Positions 43,956-52,814 of a stretch of DNA of 64,000 nucleotides are shown piece by piece. Source of the stretch: Aphodovivens avicola (GTDB taxonomy: Bacteria > Actinomycetota > Coriobacteriia > Coriobacteriales > Eggerthellaceae); the NCBI GenBank assembly GCA_018712515.1, contig DVGW01000011.1, positions 62,001 through 126,000 on the forward strand. Reading direction: 5' to 3'. The notes under the pieces are model-generated. The model worked only from the letters and a program-made list of their open reading frames with translations. It did not search any database and was not told the DNA's origin. The stretch's first letter is position 1. Each line of letters begins with the position of its first letter. Both the position numbers and the translations under genes were made by a program.

Positions 43956-44648
43956 CTACGCGGATTCGAGCTCCCGGCTCTCCGCGGCTTCGAGCTGGGC
44001 TCGGATGCCCAGGAGCGCGTCGACGATCGCCAGGTAGAACAGCGCCTCGTCGCCGAGCGCCACCAGCTTCAGACGGTAGGCGGTCAGCCACGCGCTGCGC
44101 TCTAGGAACAGCTGGCGCGCATCGTCGGCGCGGCCTGCTTCAAGCAGCAGCGACACCATGTCCAGCTCGAGCGACAGGTGGTCGGGGTAGGCCGCGAGGC
44201 TTTCCGGAAGCGCCAGGCCCAGATCGGCGATGAGGTCGCGCATGTACAGCGCGGTATCGGCGGAGTAGAGGCCCTTCTTGTGCTCGAACGGGCTGCGTTT
44301 GGGATCGCTGGTCCATTCGACGTAGAGCGACTCGATGGGCTGCGCGCTCTCGGGCAGGCCGCCCGTGAAGTGACGCGCGGCGAACGAGCTTTTCTCGTCG
44401 AAGGAGGGCGGCGCGAACAGCGCGTCGACCTCGCGCTCGGAAAGGAACTCCTGCAGCGGGGAGGCGCGATGCACCCGCACGGCGGAGGCCGCGGCACCCC
44501 AGGCGCCGGGCTGCTGGATCAGAACGCGCAGACGCGCGATCAGCGCCTGCCACTCATCGTCGCCCGTCGCGTAATCCCACTCGTCGCGCGCGGCGGGACC
44601 GAAGCACTGGGCCAGCATGGCGAACAGCCTCGCATCGTCGATCGTCAT
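43956..44648 (-). CDS. TorD-family chaperone (operon 1)
   Basis: A 230-residue helical protein with SPLQEFLSEREVDALFAPPS, HFTGGLPESAQPIESLYVEW, ALYMRDLIADLGLALPESLAAYPDHLSLELDMVSLLLEAG. These are divergent TorD features (acidic P-D-H-L-S-x-E-L-D helix). It should guard the Tat signal of the catalytic subunit encoded 130 bases downstream. The ATG at 44648 follows GAGGGGAGG. A matching gene precedes the second operon. Confidence 0.8.
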   Translation of the reverse strand: MTIDDARLFAMLAQCFGPAARDEWDYATGDDEWQALIARLRVLIQQPGAWGAAASAVRVHRASPLQEFLSEREVDALFAPPSFDEKSSFAARHFTGGLPESAQPIESLYVEWTSDPKRSPFEHKKGLYSADTALYMRDLIADLGLALPESLAAYPDHLSLELDMVSLLLEAGRADDARQLFLERSAWLTAYRLKLVALGDEALFYLAIVDALLGIRAQLEAAESRELESA

Positions 44649-44777
44649 GGCGCGCCTCCCCTCTTCTTGCGTCCATCCGACGCGCCCCTCGACGCGCCGC
44701 GATAGCTGAGAGTATGGGGGCACCGGACGGAACCCTGTCGTCTATTGCAGGCGATTTTTGCGAAACAAGGGGATAAG

Positions 44778-44819
44778 ACGACAAGACCCCGTGTCATCCA
44801 TAACAGACGACACGGGGTC
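44778..44819 (-). terminator. Rho-independent terminator of operon 2
   Basis: On the minus strand, GACCCCGTGTCGTC pairs with GGATGACACGGGGTC around a short TGTTAT loop and is followed by TTGTCGTCTTAT, 30 bases after the second NrfD gene. It separates the two duplicated operons. Confidence 0.82.
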
Positions 44820-44848
44820 GGAGGAGAGGTATATCCGCAGGCCAGATG

Positions 44849-45745
44849 CTACACCCAGGGCACTACCATCGTGATGGGCAGCGCGGCGAGCAAGATCAGC
44901 AGGCGCAGGACGAAACCGCCGACGAGCACGCCGACGTCGGATGCGAAGCTGATCCAATGAGCCTTGCGGCTGGTCTCGAACTCACGCGAGGTGAAGAAAA
45001 GCATGCGCGTCTCGAGCAAGGTGGGCAGCACCAAACCGACGATCACCAACAGGACCCAGAACGCCGGGGCGTAGGTTCCCGCGATCAGCTTGGCAACCGA
45101 CGCGGCGCCGGCACCCGAGGCGTCGTTCGCCGTGATGAAACACAGCGAAGCGATCAGCACCAGCTCGATGATCGGCAGGCAGAAATGGAACTTCTTAAGC
45201 ACACCCACGCGGTTGAACTCCTCGGGATGCCTGATGATCGCGGCGACGAGCACCGACGCCATGCCGGTGGACACGGCGGACACCAGGAACAGGATGGGCA
45301 GCAGCGCGTTGTTCCACAAAGGGAACGTCTTGCAGACGCCCAGCAGGCAGCCGGTGTACACCGCCACGCACAGGCCCAGCACCGACCCGACGATGTCCAG
45401 CGCGACCGGAATGTCCCGGTGCAGCAGATCGAGAACGGCGACGATCAGCGACACGACGACGAACAAGCCGAGGAACACCACGCCCCACGTCATCACGGAG
45501 TTGAAGTTGCTCAGAAGCAGCGCGAAGCGCAGGGGGTTTTGGAGGCCCGCCGTGGCATCGAACATCAGCAGCACCAAGCCGATGATAACGGCGACCGGGG
45601 CGATGATATGGCCGTAGACCCTCATGCGGACCGCCTCGGGATGGCGCCAGCGGATGAACGCCGAGGTGATGAACGCGCCGCCGCCCAAACCGGCGAGGAA
45701 CAGATAGCAGGCGATGATGCCGCTCCAAATAGGTTCGAATGACAT
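44849..45745 (-). CDS. NrfD/PsrC-like membrane subunit (operon 2)
   Basis: A 298-residue membrane protein, clearly paralogous to the NrfD-like protein of operon 1 (shared GVLKKFHFCLPIIELVL and FPLWNNALLPILFLVSA). Eight hydrophobic segments, opening MSFEPIWSGIIACYLFLAGL. It should oxidise quinol for the paired catalytic subunit. The start codon follows TGAAGGATG. Last gene of operon 2, followed by the terminator at 44778-44819. Confidence 0.85.
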   Translation of the reverse strand: MSFEPIWSGIIACYLFLAGLGGGAFITSAFIRWRHPEAVRMRVYGHIIAPVAVIIGLVLLMFDATAGLQNPLRFALLLSNFNSVMTWGVVFLGLFVVVSLIVAVLDLLHRDIPVALDIVGSVLGLCVAVYTGCLLGVCKTFPLWNNALLPILFLVSAVSTGMASVLVAAIIRHPEEFNRVGVLKKFHFCLPIIELVLIASLCFITANDASGAGAASVAKLIAGTYAPAFWVLLVIVGLVLPTLLETRMLFFTSREFETSRKAHWISFASDVGVLVGGFVLRLLILLAALPITMVVPWV

Positions 45746-45751
45746 CCTTCA

Positions 45752-46297
45752 TCACCTCACGTAATAGACTTTGGATTCGGTCAGATCGCCCGCGATGGGC
45801 TCGGCGTGCGTGCGGTTGATCTCCTTGACCAGCTCGCAGTCGGGATCGTCGAGGTCGCCGAAGATGCGCACGCCCGTGGGGCAGGCGGTGACGCAGGTCG
45901 CCATCTTGGTGCCGTTCTCGTAGTTGGATACGTTGCAGAAACGGCACTTATCGACGCCGCCCGTCTTGGAGTTGCGTACGCGCACCTGGTACGGGCAGGC
46001 TGCGACGCAGTACAGGCAGCCGATGCACTTGCCATGGTCGACCGTCACGATGCCGTCGGGGCCGATATGGGAAGCGCCCGTGGGGCACACGCTCACGCAC
46101 GGCGCATCCTCGCAGTGCATGCATTGCAGCGGCAGATGATCGACCGACACCGCCGGATACGTCCCCTGCTCACGCTCTTCGAAGCGGATGAACGCCTCGT
46201 CGGGGAGCAAGCCGTTCTGGCGCTGGCAAGCGGTGCGGCAGGCATAGCAGCCGATGCACTTCTTGGTATTGATCAACATTCCGTAACGCGTCATCAT
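45752..46297 (-). CDS. Four-cluster ferredoxin subunit (operon 2)
   Basis: A 181-residue polyferredoxin paralogous to that of operon 1: CIGCYACRTACQRQNG, CMHCEDAPCVSVCPTGASHIG, CIGCLYCVAACPYQVRV, and CRFC with CVTACPTG. Function as in operon 1. Two ATGs are tandem at the start; the first (46297) overlaps the stop of the catalytic gene as ATGA. Confidence 0.92.
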   Translation of the reverse strand: MMTRYGMLINTKKCIGCYACRTACQRQNGLLPDEAFIRFEEREQGTYPAVSVDHLPLQCMHCEDAPCVSVCPTGASHIGPDGIVTVDHGKCIGCLYCVAACPYQVRVRNSKTGGVDKCRFCNVSNYENGTKMATCVTACPTGVRIFGDLDDPDCELVKEINRTHAEPIAGDLTESKVYYVR

Positions 46298-48495
46298 GCA
46301 CCCACTTTCCTAACGGTCACGAACGTCTCCTGCGTGCAGGCGCCGCCGTAGCCTTCCTCCAAGCGGTAGGGCACGAAGTCCATCTGGCGCAGGCCCACGT
46401 TGTAGGCGGTTTTCTGCTGCGGAGACGAGCAGCCGTAATGGCTGGGCAGGTACAGCGCCTCCGGGTTGATGCGCTCGGTGACCTTGACCTTGATCTGGCC
46501 GGAGAACAGGTCGTTCGACACGAGCACCGTATCGCCGTCCGCGATGCCCAGCTCGGCCGCGCGGCCCGCGTTCATCCACACGCGGTCGAGACCGTACTGC
46601 TTGGTGATGTCCATCAGCGCCTCGATGTTGGCCGTCTGGGTATGGGAGTGGATGGCCTGCTTGCCGCCGATCAGGCGGAAGCTCGCGCCGTCATCGGGCA
46701 CCGAGACCGCCGGCTCGCGCCACTGCGGCACGCGCGGCAGCCCCGCCTCCTCGCAGGCGTCGCTGGCGAACTGGATCTTGCCGGTCGGGGTCTTCCATTC
46801 GGGTGTCTTGCCGTATTCGAACGTCTTCTCGGGAAACGCCGACGTCCCCTTCTGGCGCAGGGTGGCAAGCGAGAGCCCCACGGAAGCGAGCTGCGCGTCC
46901 GCGAGATCCTCGACGGAGAACCCGAAGTACTCGCCCACGCCGCACGCTTCGGCGAGCTCGCTGAAGATCTGGTCGACCGGACGCGTGTTGGGGTGCACCT
47001 TCTCGATGACCTTGTCGCGCAGAGTGACCACCGGCGTCTTGGCGGAGACGAACTCGGGCAGCTCGAGACGCTCGAGGTAGCTGGTGTCGGGCAGCACGTA
47101 CTGGCAGGCCAGGCACGTCTCGCTCATCTGCACGTCGATGGCGACCGAAAGATCCAGCGCCTCGACGCATTCCTGCAGATGCTTGGGGTTGGAATAGCCC
47201 GCCACCATATTGGAGTTGTAGAAGAACATGCCGCGCACCATGCCCGTCGCCGCAAGATTGGCGGCAAAGGTGGACACGCCCATGCTCGACTGCGACAGCG
47301 GGTACTCCTTGGCGCCGACGATGGCGCCCTCGGGCTTGGGCACGCTGGGGAACTTGCCGGCATCCAGCTTGCCCGCAGACACGCTGGGCAAAAACAGGGC
47401 GCCGCCCTTTTGGTTCCAGCAGCCCAGAAGCGTGTTGAACGCGCACACCGCGCGCGCGGTCTCGCCGGAGTTGTCGTAGGAGCAGCCGAAGGCGCCGCGC
47501 CAACTTGGCTCGATGGAGGCCGCAGGCGCCGCCTCGGCAAGCGAGGTCGCGAGGCGCTCGATGGTGTTGGCATCGATGCCGGTGATCTCCTGCGCCCACT
47601 CGGGCGTGCAGCTCCGAAGATAGGAGGCCCACTCGTCGAAGCCGACGGAATTTGCGGCAACGTAGTCCTTGTCGTAGAGACCCTGTTCGACCAGCACGTG
47701 CGCCATGCCGAGGATGAAAGCAAGGTCGGTGCCGGGGTTGATGGGCACCCATTCATCGGCGAACGCGATGGAGTTGTTCAGGCGCGGATCAACCAGCACG
47801 ATGCGGGCACCGGCCTCGTGCGCCTTCTCCAGCGCATGCAGCGCGCTGGGGCGGATGGCGTCGGCGTAGCTGCGGCCGATGAACATGGTCATCTTCGAGT
47901 TCTCGACGTCGCTGGTGTAGTCGCTGGCGCCGATGACCTGAGCGAAGCCGGAGTTCTTCGACATATTGCAGGCGACGCCGTGCGTGTACACGTTGGGCGA
48001 CCCAAGCGCATTCATGAAGCGCTGGGAATAGTACTTGCCCGACGGACGCGGGTCTTGGACGATGGCCAGCGCCTCCGGGCCGCTCTCCTTGATGATGGAC
48101 TGGACCCTCTCGCCGATCTCGGCGTATGCCTGATCCCAGCTGATGGCCTGGAACTGGCCGGATTCGTTCTTCTTGAGCGGGTCGGTCAAGCGGTCGGCGG
48201 AATAGGCGATGTCGGCGTACCCGTAGCCGCGGGCGCACAGCGTGCCCTCGCAGTAGGGATGGCTGGCGTCGCCGATGATCTTGTCGAGCTTGCCGTCCAC
48301 GACATAGGCGGTGAAGCCGCATTTCGTGGAGCAGGCGTTGCACAGCGAGTGCGCGGTGGTGGTGGATCCGACCGCCTCCTCGGCTTGCGCCTGCTGCCAC
48401 GAGCCGAAGCTCAAGAATTCCGAACCGGCGATCGCAGCAGCAACGCCGGCGCTTCCGGCCAGAAAACTCCGCCTGGTTATAGCGTGTTCTGACAT
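46294..48495 (-). CDS. PsrA/PhsA-like molybdopterin catalytic subunit (operon 2)
   Basis: A 733-residue paralogue of the operon 1 enzyme, aligned almost without gaps in the first 180 residues. Tat signal AITRRSFLAGSAGVAAAIAG; [4Fe-4S] motif C52-x2-C55-x3-C59 with C87; putative Mo-binding C176 in THGVACNMSKNSG. Blocks such as GYSNPKHLQECVEALDLSVA and LPDTSYLERLELPEF match the first copy. Differences cluster in residues 290-420 and near 560-620, which may change substrate choice. The ATG at 48495 follows GAGAGGA. Confidence 0.87.
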   Translation of the reverse strand: MSEHAITRRSFLAGSAGVAAAIAGSEFLSFGSWQQAQAEEAVGSTTTAHSLCNACSTKCGFTAYVVDGKLDKIIGDASHPYCEGTLCARGYGYADIAYSADRLTDPLKKNESGQFQAISWDQAYAEIGERVQSIIKESGPEALAIVQDPRPSGKYYSQRFMNALGSPNVYTHGVACNMSKNSGFAQVIGASDYTSDVENSKMTMFIGRSYADAIRPSALHALEKAHEAGARIVLVDPRLNNSIAFADEWVPINPGTDLAFILGMAHVLVEQGLYDKDYVAANSVGFDEWASYLRSCTPEWAQEITGIDANTIERLATSLAEAAPAASIEPSWRGAFGCSYDNSGETARAVCAFNTLLGCWNQKGGALFLPSVSAGKLDAGKFPSVPKPEGAIVGAKEYPLSQSSMGVSTFAANLAATGMVRGMFFYNSNMVAGYSNPKHLQECVEALDLSVAIDVQMSETCLACQYVLPDTSYLERLELPEFVSAKTPVVTLRDKVIEKVHPNTRPVDQIFSELAEACGVGEYFGFSVEDLADAQLASVGLSLATLRQKGTSAFPEKTFEYGKTPEWKTPTGKIQFASDACEEAGLPRVPQWREPAVSVPDDGASFRLIGGKQAIHSHTQTANIEALMDITKQYGLDRVWMNAGRAAELGIADGDTVLVSNDLFSGQIKVKVTERINPEALYLPSHYGCSSPQQKTAYNVGLRQMDFVPYRLEEGYGGACTQETFVTVRKVGA

Positions 48496-48529
48496 GATGG
48501 TTCCTCTCATATACATTAGTGCGCTTCGT

Positions 48530-49240
48530 CTAGATTGCGCTGGAAGAGCGCCCGGAGGCCGCGTTTGCCGTCTGCTGCAGCCACACGCCCAGGAGCACGT
48601 CGACGAGCCCCACGTAAAAGCGGGCGCGCGAATCGTCCTCAAGCCCCAAAAGCCTCAGGCGGTAGGCCGGCAGCCACGCGAAACGCTCCGACAGAAACTC
48701 GCGCGCCTGGTGCGTCATACCGCTTCGCAGCAGGACCGCCAGCAGATCGAGTTCGATCGAAAGGTGATCGGGGCAGTCGGCGAACTCGGGCGGCAAAGAC
48801 AGGCCCATGCGCTTGACAAGGCCGCGCATGTAACGGGCAGGCTCGCCGCAATACGAGCCGGGCAGCCCACTTGCCCCGCACGGGGCGCAAGGTTCCACGC
48901 TGCCGTCGGGAAGCCGATAGAGCGACTCGACGGGCGGTGCCGAGGCGGGAAGCCCGCCAGTGAAATGAAGCGTGGCGAACGACCGCGCGTCCTCCCAACT
49001 CGGCGGCGCGAACAGCGCGTTCACCTCGCCGACGGAAAGGAAGTCCTGCAACGGGCACGACGGATGCACTCGGCTTGCCGGCGACTCGTCCTCGCCCAGC
49101 TTCGCCCCCTGCTGGAGCAGGCGCCGCGACGCATCGAGAAAATCGGCCCAGACGGCGCCCTGCGTCAGCGCGTTCCACGCATCGCGATCGATCGATGCGA
49201 AGCACTTGGACACCGTGGAGAACACGATCTCGTCGCCCAT
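48530..49240 (-). CDS. TorD-family chaperone with cysteine insert (operon 2)
   Basis: A 236-residue paralogue of the operon 1 chaperone (shared LHFTGGLPASAPPVESLYRL and CPDHLSIELDLLAVLL). Where the first copy has a charged loop (SDPKRSPFEHKKG), this one reads EPCAPCGASGLPGSYCGEP, three cysteines that might bind a metal or cluster. The ATG at 49240 follows AAAGG; a GTG two codons earlier is possible. First gene of operon 2. Confidence 0.8.
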   Translation of the reverse strand: MGDEIVFSTVSKCFASIDRDAWNALTQGAVWADFLDASRRLLQQGAKLGEDESPASRVHPSCPLQDFLSVGEVNALFAPPSWEDARSFATLHFTGGLPASAPPVESLYRLPDGSVEPCAPCGASGLPGSYCGEPARYMRGLVKRMGLSLPPEFADCPDHLSIELDLLAVLLRSGMTHQAREFLSERFAWLPAYRLRLLGLEDDSRARFYVGLVDVLLGVWLQQTANAASGRSSSAI

Positions 49241-49282
49241 GGTCACGCCTTTCCTTTCTACGCCTTCCTTGCAGCGCCTCGG

Positions 49283-50104
49283 CTACACCAATGTGGTCGT
49301 ACGTACCACGCCCTGGTCGATGACCTTCTGGGCGATATCTTGCCAATCGATGAACTGGATGGCGCCGTTGGGGCACTGCTCGGCGCAACGGCCGCATGAG
49401 ATGCACTTCGTCGAAACGCCGGTCTCGGTGTCGACGCGGGGCATGTTCCACGGGCAGGCCTGCGCGCACATGCCGCAGCCGATGCACACGTCGGGATCCA
49501 CCACGCGCGCACCCGTGTCGGGATCGGAGCTGATGGCGTGCACCGGGCAGTATTTGGCGCATGCGGGATCGGCGCATTGCTTGCAATGCTCGACGGTGAA
49601 CTGGCAGGCATCCTCGCCCAACCCCAGCGCGCCGCCGCCGCTGTCGACGCCGTAGCCCCAGAAGTAGTTGTCGCGCACGCGCACGCGCGCGATGTGCTGG
49701 CACACGCGGCCGTCGTTCTTCAGCGTGCACATCATCTCGCAGCGCTGGCAGCCCGAGCAGCGGGCGCGGTCGGTGACGATCATCTTGGTGGGCGTGGTGC
49801 GGATGTCGATGCGGCCCGAGGCGATGGAGCGCTCGGTGACGCCCCACGAAGCCAGCACGCCGCCCACGATCAATCCCGCCACGCCGCAGCCGGCCATGGC
49901 GAGCACCTGGCGGCGGGTTATCGTGCGATGCTTTCCGGGCGCCTGCCCGGCGGACTCGGCCCGAGCGGGCTCAGCGCCCTCCGAAGCCTCGACGGTCGGC
50001 GTCGATTGCGTTTGAGCGGTCGCGGCGGGCTCGCCGTTCGGCTCGCCGGATGCGGCTTCGAACGCCGGATCGGCGGAAGCGCCGTTTTTCGTAACGTCGG
50101 TCAT
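49283..50104 (-). CDS. Tat-exported polyferredoxin beside the AOR gene
   Basis: A 273-residue protein. A 60-residue acidic leader is followed by a Tat-type segment (TITRRQVLAMAGCGVAGLIV, about residues 61-80), then four ferredoxin sites: CSGCQRCEMMC, CKQCADPACAKYCP, CIGCGMCAQACP, and CISCGRCAEQCP. The long region before the twin arginine is unusual. It is divergent from the aldehyde oxidoreductase-type gene at 50470, and such ferredoxin/AOR pairs (as in YdhY/YdhV) are known. The ATG follows GAGGGGGG. Confidence 0.82.
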   Translation of the reverse strand: MTDVTKNGASADPAFEAASGEPNGEPAATAQTQSTPTVEASEGAEPARAESAGQAPGKHRTITRRQVLAMAGCGVAGLIVGGVLASWGVTERSIASGRIDIRTTPTKMIVTDRARCSGCQRCEMMCTLKNDGRVCQHIARVRVRDNYFWGYGVDSGGGALGLGEDACQFTVEHCKQCADPACAKYCPVHAISSDPDTGARVVDPDVCIGCGMCAQACPWNMPRVDTETGVSTKCISCGRCAEQCPNGAIQFIDWQDIAQKVIDQGVVRTTTLV

Positions 50105-50315
50105 GTTTCCCCCCTCGTTGCGGGTGTTTCTCCTCGCTCGTCCTCTCGCAGCTTCGCGCCTCTGAGCGCGCCTCACGCAACGGGACGACCCTAAACCACC
50201 GGCGTCGGGCGTTGTCCCCGCTTGGAGGGTATCTCCGCCGTTTAACAGCCGTTTTTCCCTTTTACCCCCAAAGAGGGGACACCGCCTGACGCCGCTTCGC
50301 CTACGATACGCGCGG

Positions 50316-50402
50316 TTTGGCGTTCGCCCCGAACGACAGGCGACGGACCGCATGCGCGTCGCACGCGGCGCCCCGCCCCGCACGGGCGGGGCGAACGCCA
50401 AA
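50316..50402. repeat. 16-bp perfect inverted repeat in the AOR control region
   Basis: TTTGGCGTTCGCCCCG at 50316-50331 pairs exactly with 50387-50402, with other GC-rich palindromes between. It lies within the 365-base divergent region between the ferredoxin and AOR genes; nothing else was recognised there. Confidence 0.75.
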
Positions 50403-50469
50403 CGGAGCTCCGAATCGCAGCGCTACGATCACGCAACGTTCGTACAAAAAGAGATTTGGAGTAACCAAA

Positions 50470-52623
50470 ATGGCTGACGCAACCAAAGATCCGAACAAGT
50501 CGTATGGCTGGACGGGCTCCATCCTGCGCGTCAACTTGACGACCGGGGAGATCACCACCCAATCGACCGATCCTTATAAGGATTACATCGGCGGCATGGG
50601 CCTCGCCAACAAGATCATCTACGACGAGGTTCCGGCGGGCACGGATCCGCTGGCGCCCGAATCCAAGATCGTGTTCGCCGTGGGACCGTTGACCGCATCG
50701 GGCGTGCCCCTGGCGGGACGCACCACCATCACGTTCCTGTCGACCTTCACCAAGGACCATCTTCCCGTCGACGCGCATACCGGCGGCATGCTGGGTGCCC
50801 ACATCAAGCAAGCGGGCTACGATGCCATCGTCATCGAGGGCGCATCGGATCGTCCGGTGTATCTCAACATCAAGGACGACGACGTGCAGATCAAGGACGC
50901 GGGCTTCGTCTGGGGCATGGGTACCCGCGCAACCGCCGAGGCGCTCAACCGCGTCGAGGGCACCCGCGCCTGCGTGGCGTCCATCGGCCCGGCCGGCGAG
51001 AACCTGCTCCCCTACGCCTGCGTCATCAACTCGCGCAACCATTCCGCCGGCGCCGGCCTGGGCACGCTGTTCGGCTCGAAGAAGCTCAAGGCGCTGGTCG
51101 TCGAGGGCAACGGCAGCGTGAACGTCGCCGATCCGCAGGCCGTGGCCGATCTGTCCGACTACATGCTGCGCGACATCATCGGCGCGAACAACAACCACGT
51201 CGTGCCGTCGACCCAGCAGGAATGGGCCGAATATTACGACAAGGGATCCCGTTGGACCGCACGCAAGGGCCTGTACTGGGCCGACGCCGAAGGCGAGCCC
51301 ATCGAGACCGGCGAACCCAAACCGGGCGAGCTGAACACCGTCGGCTACCGCACGATGAAGACGACCAAGGACGAGGGCCCCGAGGCGGAGAAGTACACGA
51401 TCAAGCTCGACGGCTGCCACAGCTGCCCGATCCACTGCTATTCGGACATGCGCGTGCCCAACAGCAAGAAAAACGGCGGCTACGAGATCACCGGCAACAC
51501 CTGCGTGCCCAACTTCCCGTTCAGCAACTACATGATCAAGATCCTGGGCGAGAACACCACCGTGAAAGCGAGCACCGAGGACGCGCTGATCTGGGATCAG
51601 GTTATCGGCAGCACGGTGGATGACCTGGGCCTGTGGTGCAACTACGCCCAGCTGTACCGCGACATCGCGCACTGCGTGCACGACGGCATCTTCAAGCGCG
51701 TGCTGCCTCCCGAGGAATACGCGCAGTTCGATTGGGACGCGTTCAAGAACAACGATCCCGCGATCATGCCGAAACTCCTGCGCCACATCGCGCAGAACGA
51801 CAACGAGATGGCGTACCTCGGCCACGGCCCGCTGGTGTGGTGCGAGCGCTGGGACGACATGAAGTGGTTCGACACCACGGCATCGTGCCTGATCAACTAC
51901 CGCGGCTGGCCGGTGCACCATGCACTCGAGAGCCAGGCGCAGGTTGGCGCCCTGCTCAACATGATCTTCAACCGCGACCCGATGATCCACTCGCATGAGA
52001 ACCTGCACAACTGCGGCCTGCCCGTCGAGTTGAAAAAGCAGATCGCAGCTGAGCTCTGGGGCGGCGAGGACGCCCTGGATCCGGACAAGAACTACACGCC
52101 CATGAACGAGCACAAGGCGAACTACTGCTGGTGGTCCATCGTCACCGACGTGCTCCACGATTCGCTGACGCTGTGCAACTGGGTGTGGCCGATGACCATG
52201 AGCCCGACCAAGACGCGCGACTACCGCGGCGACCTCGACTTGGAGGCCAAGTTCTACACCGCCGTCACCGGCGAACAGGTGACCACGGACGACCTGTACA
52301 AGGCGGGCGCCAAGATCATGACCCTCCAGCGCGCCGCGACCGCACGCGGCATGGTGGGCGAAAACGGGGAGATGGGCTGCAACGACTTCCGCAACGTCCA
52401 CGACGTCATGACCGCATGGCCCTACGACAAGGATCCCGACAAGCAGCCCTTCACCGAGGGCACCGACAAGATGGAGCGCGAGGATTTCCAGACCGGTCTG
52501 ACGATGCTGTACCGCACGTTCGGCTGGGATGAGAACCTCGGCTGCCCCACCGCGGACTGCTTGGATTACTACGACATGCCCGACGTCAAGGAAGAGCTGG
52601 CGAGCCTGAACCTGCTGCCCTAG
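50470..52623 (+). CDS. Aldehyde:ferredoxin oxidoreductase-family (tungsten) enzyme
   Basis: A 717-residue protein of the AOR family, whose members hold a tungsten- or molybdenum-bispterin and one [4Fe-4S] cluster. The N-terminal domain shows GWTGSILRVNLTTGEI and YIGGMGLANKIIYDEV; cluster ligands are C316-x2-C319-x3-C323 (CHSCPIHC) with the distal cysteine in GCPTADCLDYYD near residue 697. No signal peptide is present, so it is cytoplasmic, unlike its exported ferredoxin neighbour. The substrate is unknown. The ATG follows TTTGGAG. A strong terminator follows at 52687-52738. Confidence 0.9.
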   Translation: MADATKDPNKSYGWTGSILRVNLTTGEITTQSTDPYKDYIGGMGLANKIIYDEVPAGTDPLAPESKIVFAVGPLTASGVPLAGRTTITFLSTFTKDHLPVDAHTGGMLGAHIKQAGYDAIVIEGASDRPVYLNIKDDDVQIKDAGFVWGMGTRATAEALNRVEGTRACVASIGPAGENLLPYACVINSRNHSAGAGLGTLFGSKKLKALVVEGNGSVNVADPQAVADLSDYMLRDIIGANNNHVVPSTQQEWAEYYDKGSRWTARKGLYWADAEGEPIETGEPKPGELNTVGYRTMKTTKDEGPEAEKYTIKLDGCHSCPIHCYSDMRVPNSKKNGGYEITGNTCVPNFPFSNYMIKILGENTTVKASTEDALIWDQVIGSTVDDLGLWCNYAQLYRDIAHCVHDGIFKRVLPPEEYAQFDWDAFKNNDPAIMPKLLRHIAQNDNEMAYLGHGPLVWCERWDDMKWFDTTASCLINYRGWPVHHALESQAQVGALLNMIFNRDPMIHSHENLHNCGLPVELKKQIAAELWGGEDALDPDKNYTPMNEHKANYCWWSIVTDVLHDSLTLCNWVWPMTMSPTKTRDYRGDLDLEAKFYTAVTGEQVTTDDLYKAGAKIMTLQRAATARGMVGENGEMGCNDFRNVHDVMTAWPYDKDPDKQPFTEGTDKMEREDFQTGLTMLYRTFGWDENLGCPTADCLDYYDMPDVKEELASLNLLP

Positions 52624-52686
52624 CACGACGACCGCCCTCCGATGCGGCGGTGCCTGCCGTCCTTCCTCCGGCAAGCGCCGCCGCAA

Positions 52687-52738
52687 GCAAAGCGAACGCC
52701 CATCGCGCCTCTTTCGGCACGATGGGCGTTCGCTTTGC
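52687..52738 (+). terminator. Strong hairpin after the AOR gene
   Basis: A perfect 19-bp stem (GCAAAGCGAACGCCCATCG with its complement) around CGCCTCTTTCGGCA, 64 bases after the AOR stop and before the convergent unknown gene. There is no clear T-tract, so it may act for both strands or stabilise the 3' end. Confidence 0.65.
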
Positions 52739-52814
52739 AGGGGCGCCCCCTCGGGAGACACCGTGCCCAGGGCCCCCGTGCGAGAAGCCCGGCGGCGGAC
52801 GGGGAAGCGAGAGC

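Noticed and set aside
41700..44105. 801-codon plus-strand frame opposite the operon 1 catalytic gene
   Set aside because: Antisense shadow with repeated leucine/glycine/histidine content; the same kind of shadow occurs opposite the operon 2 gene.
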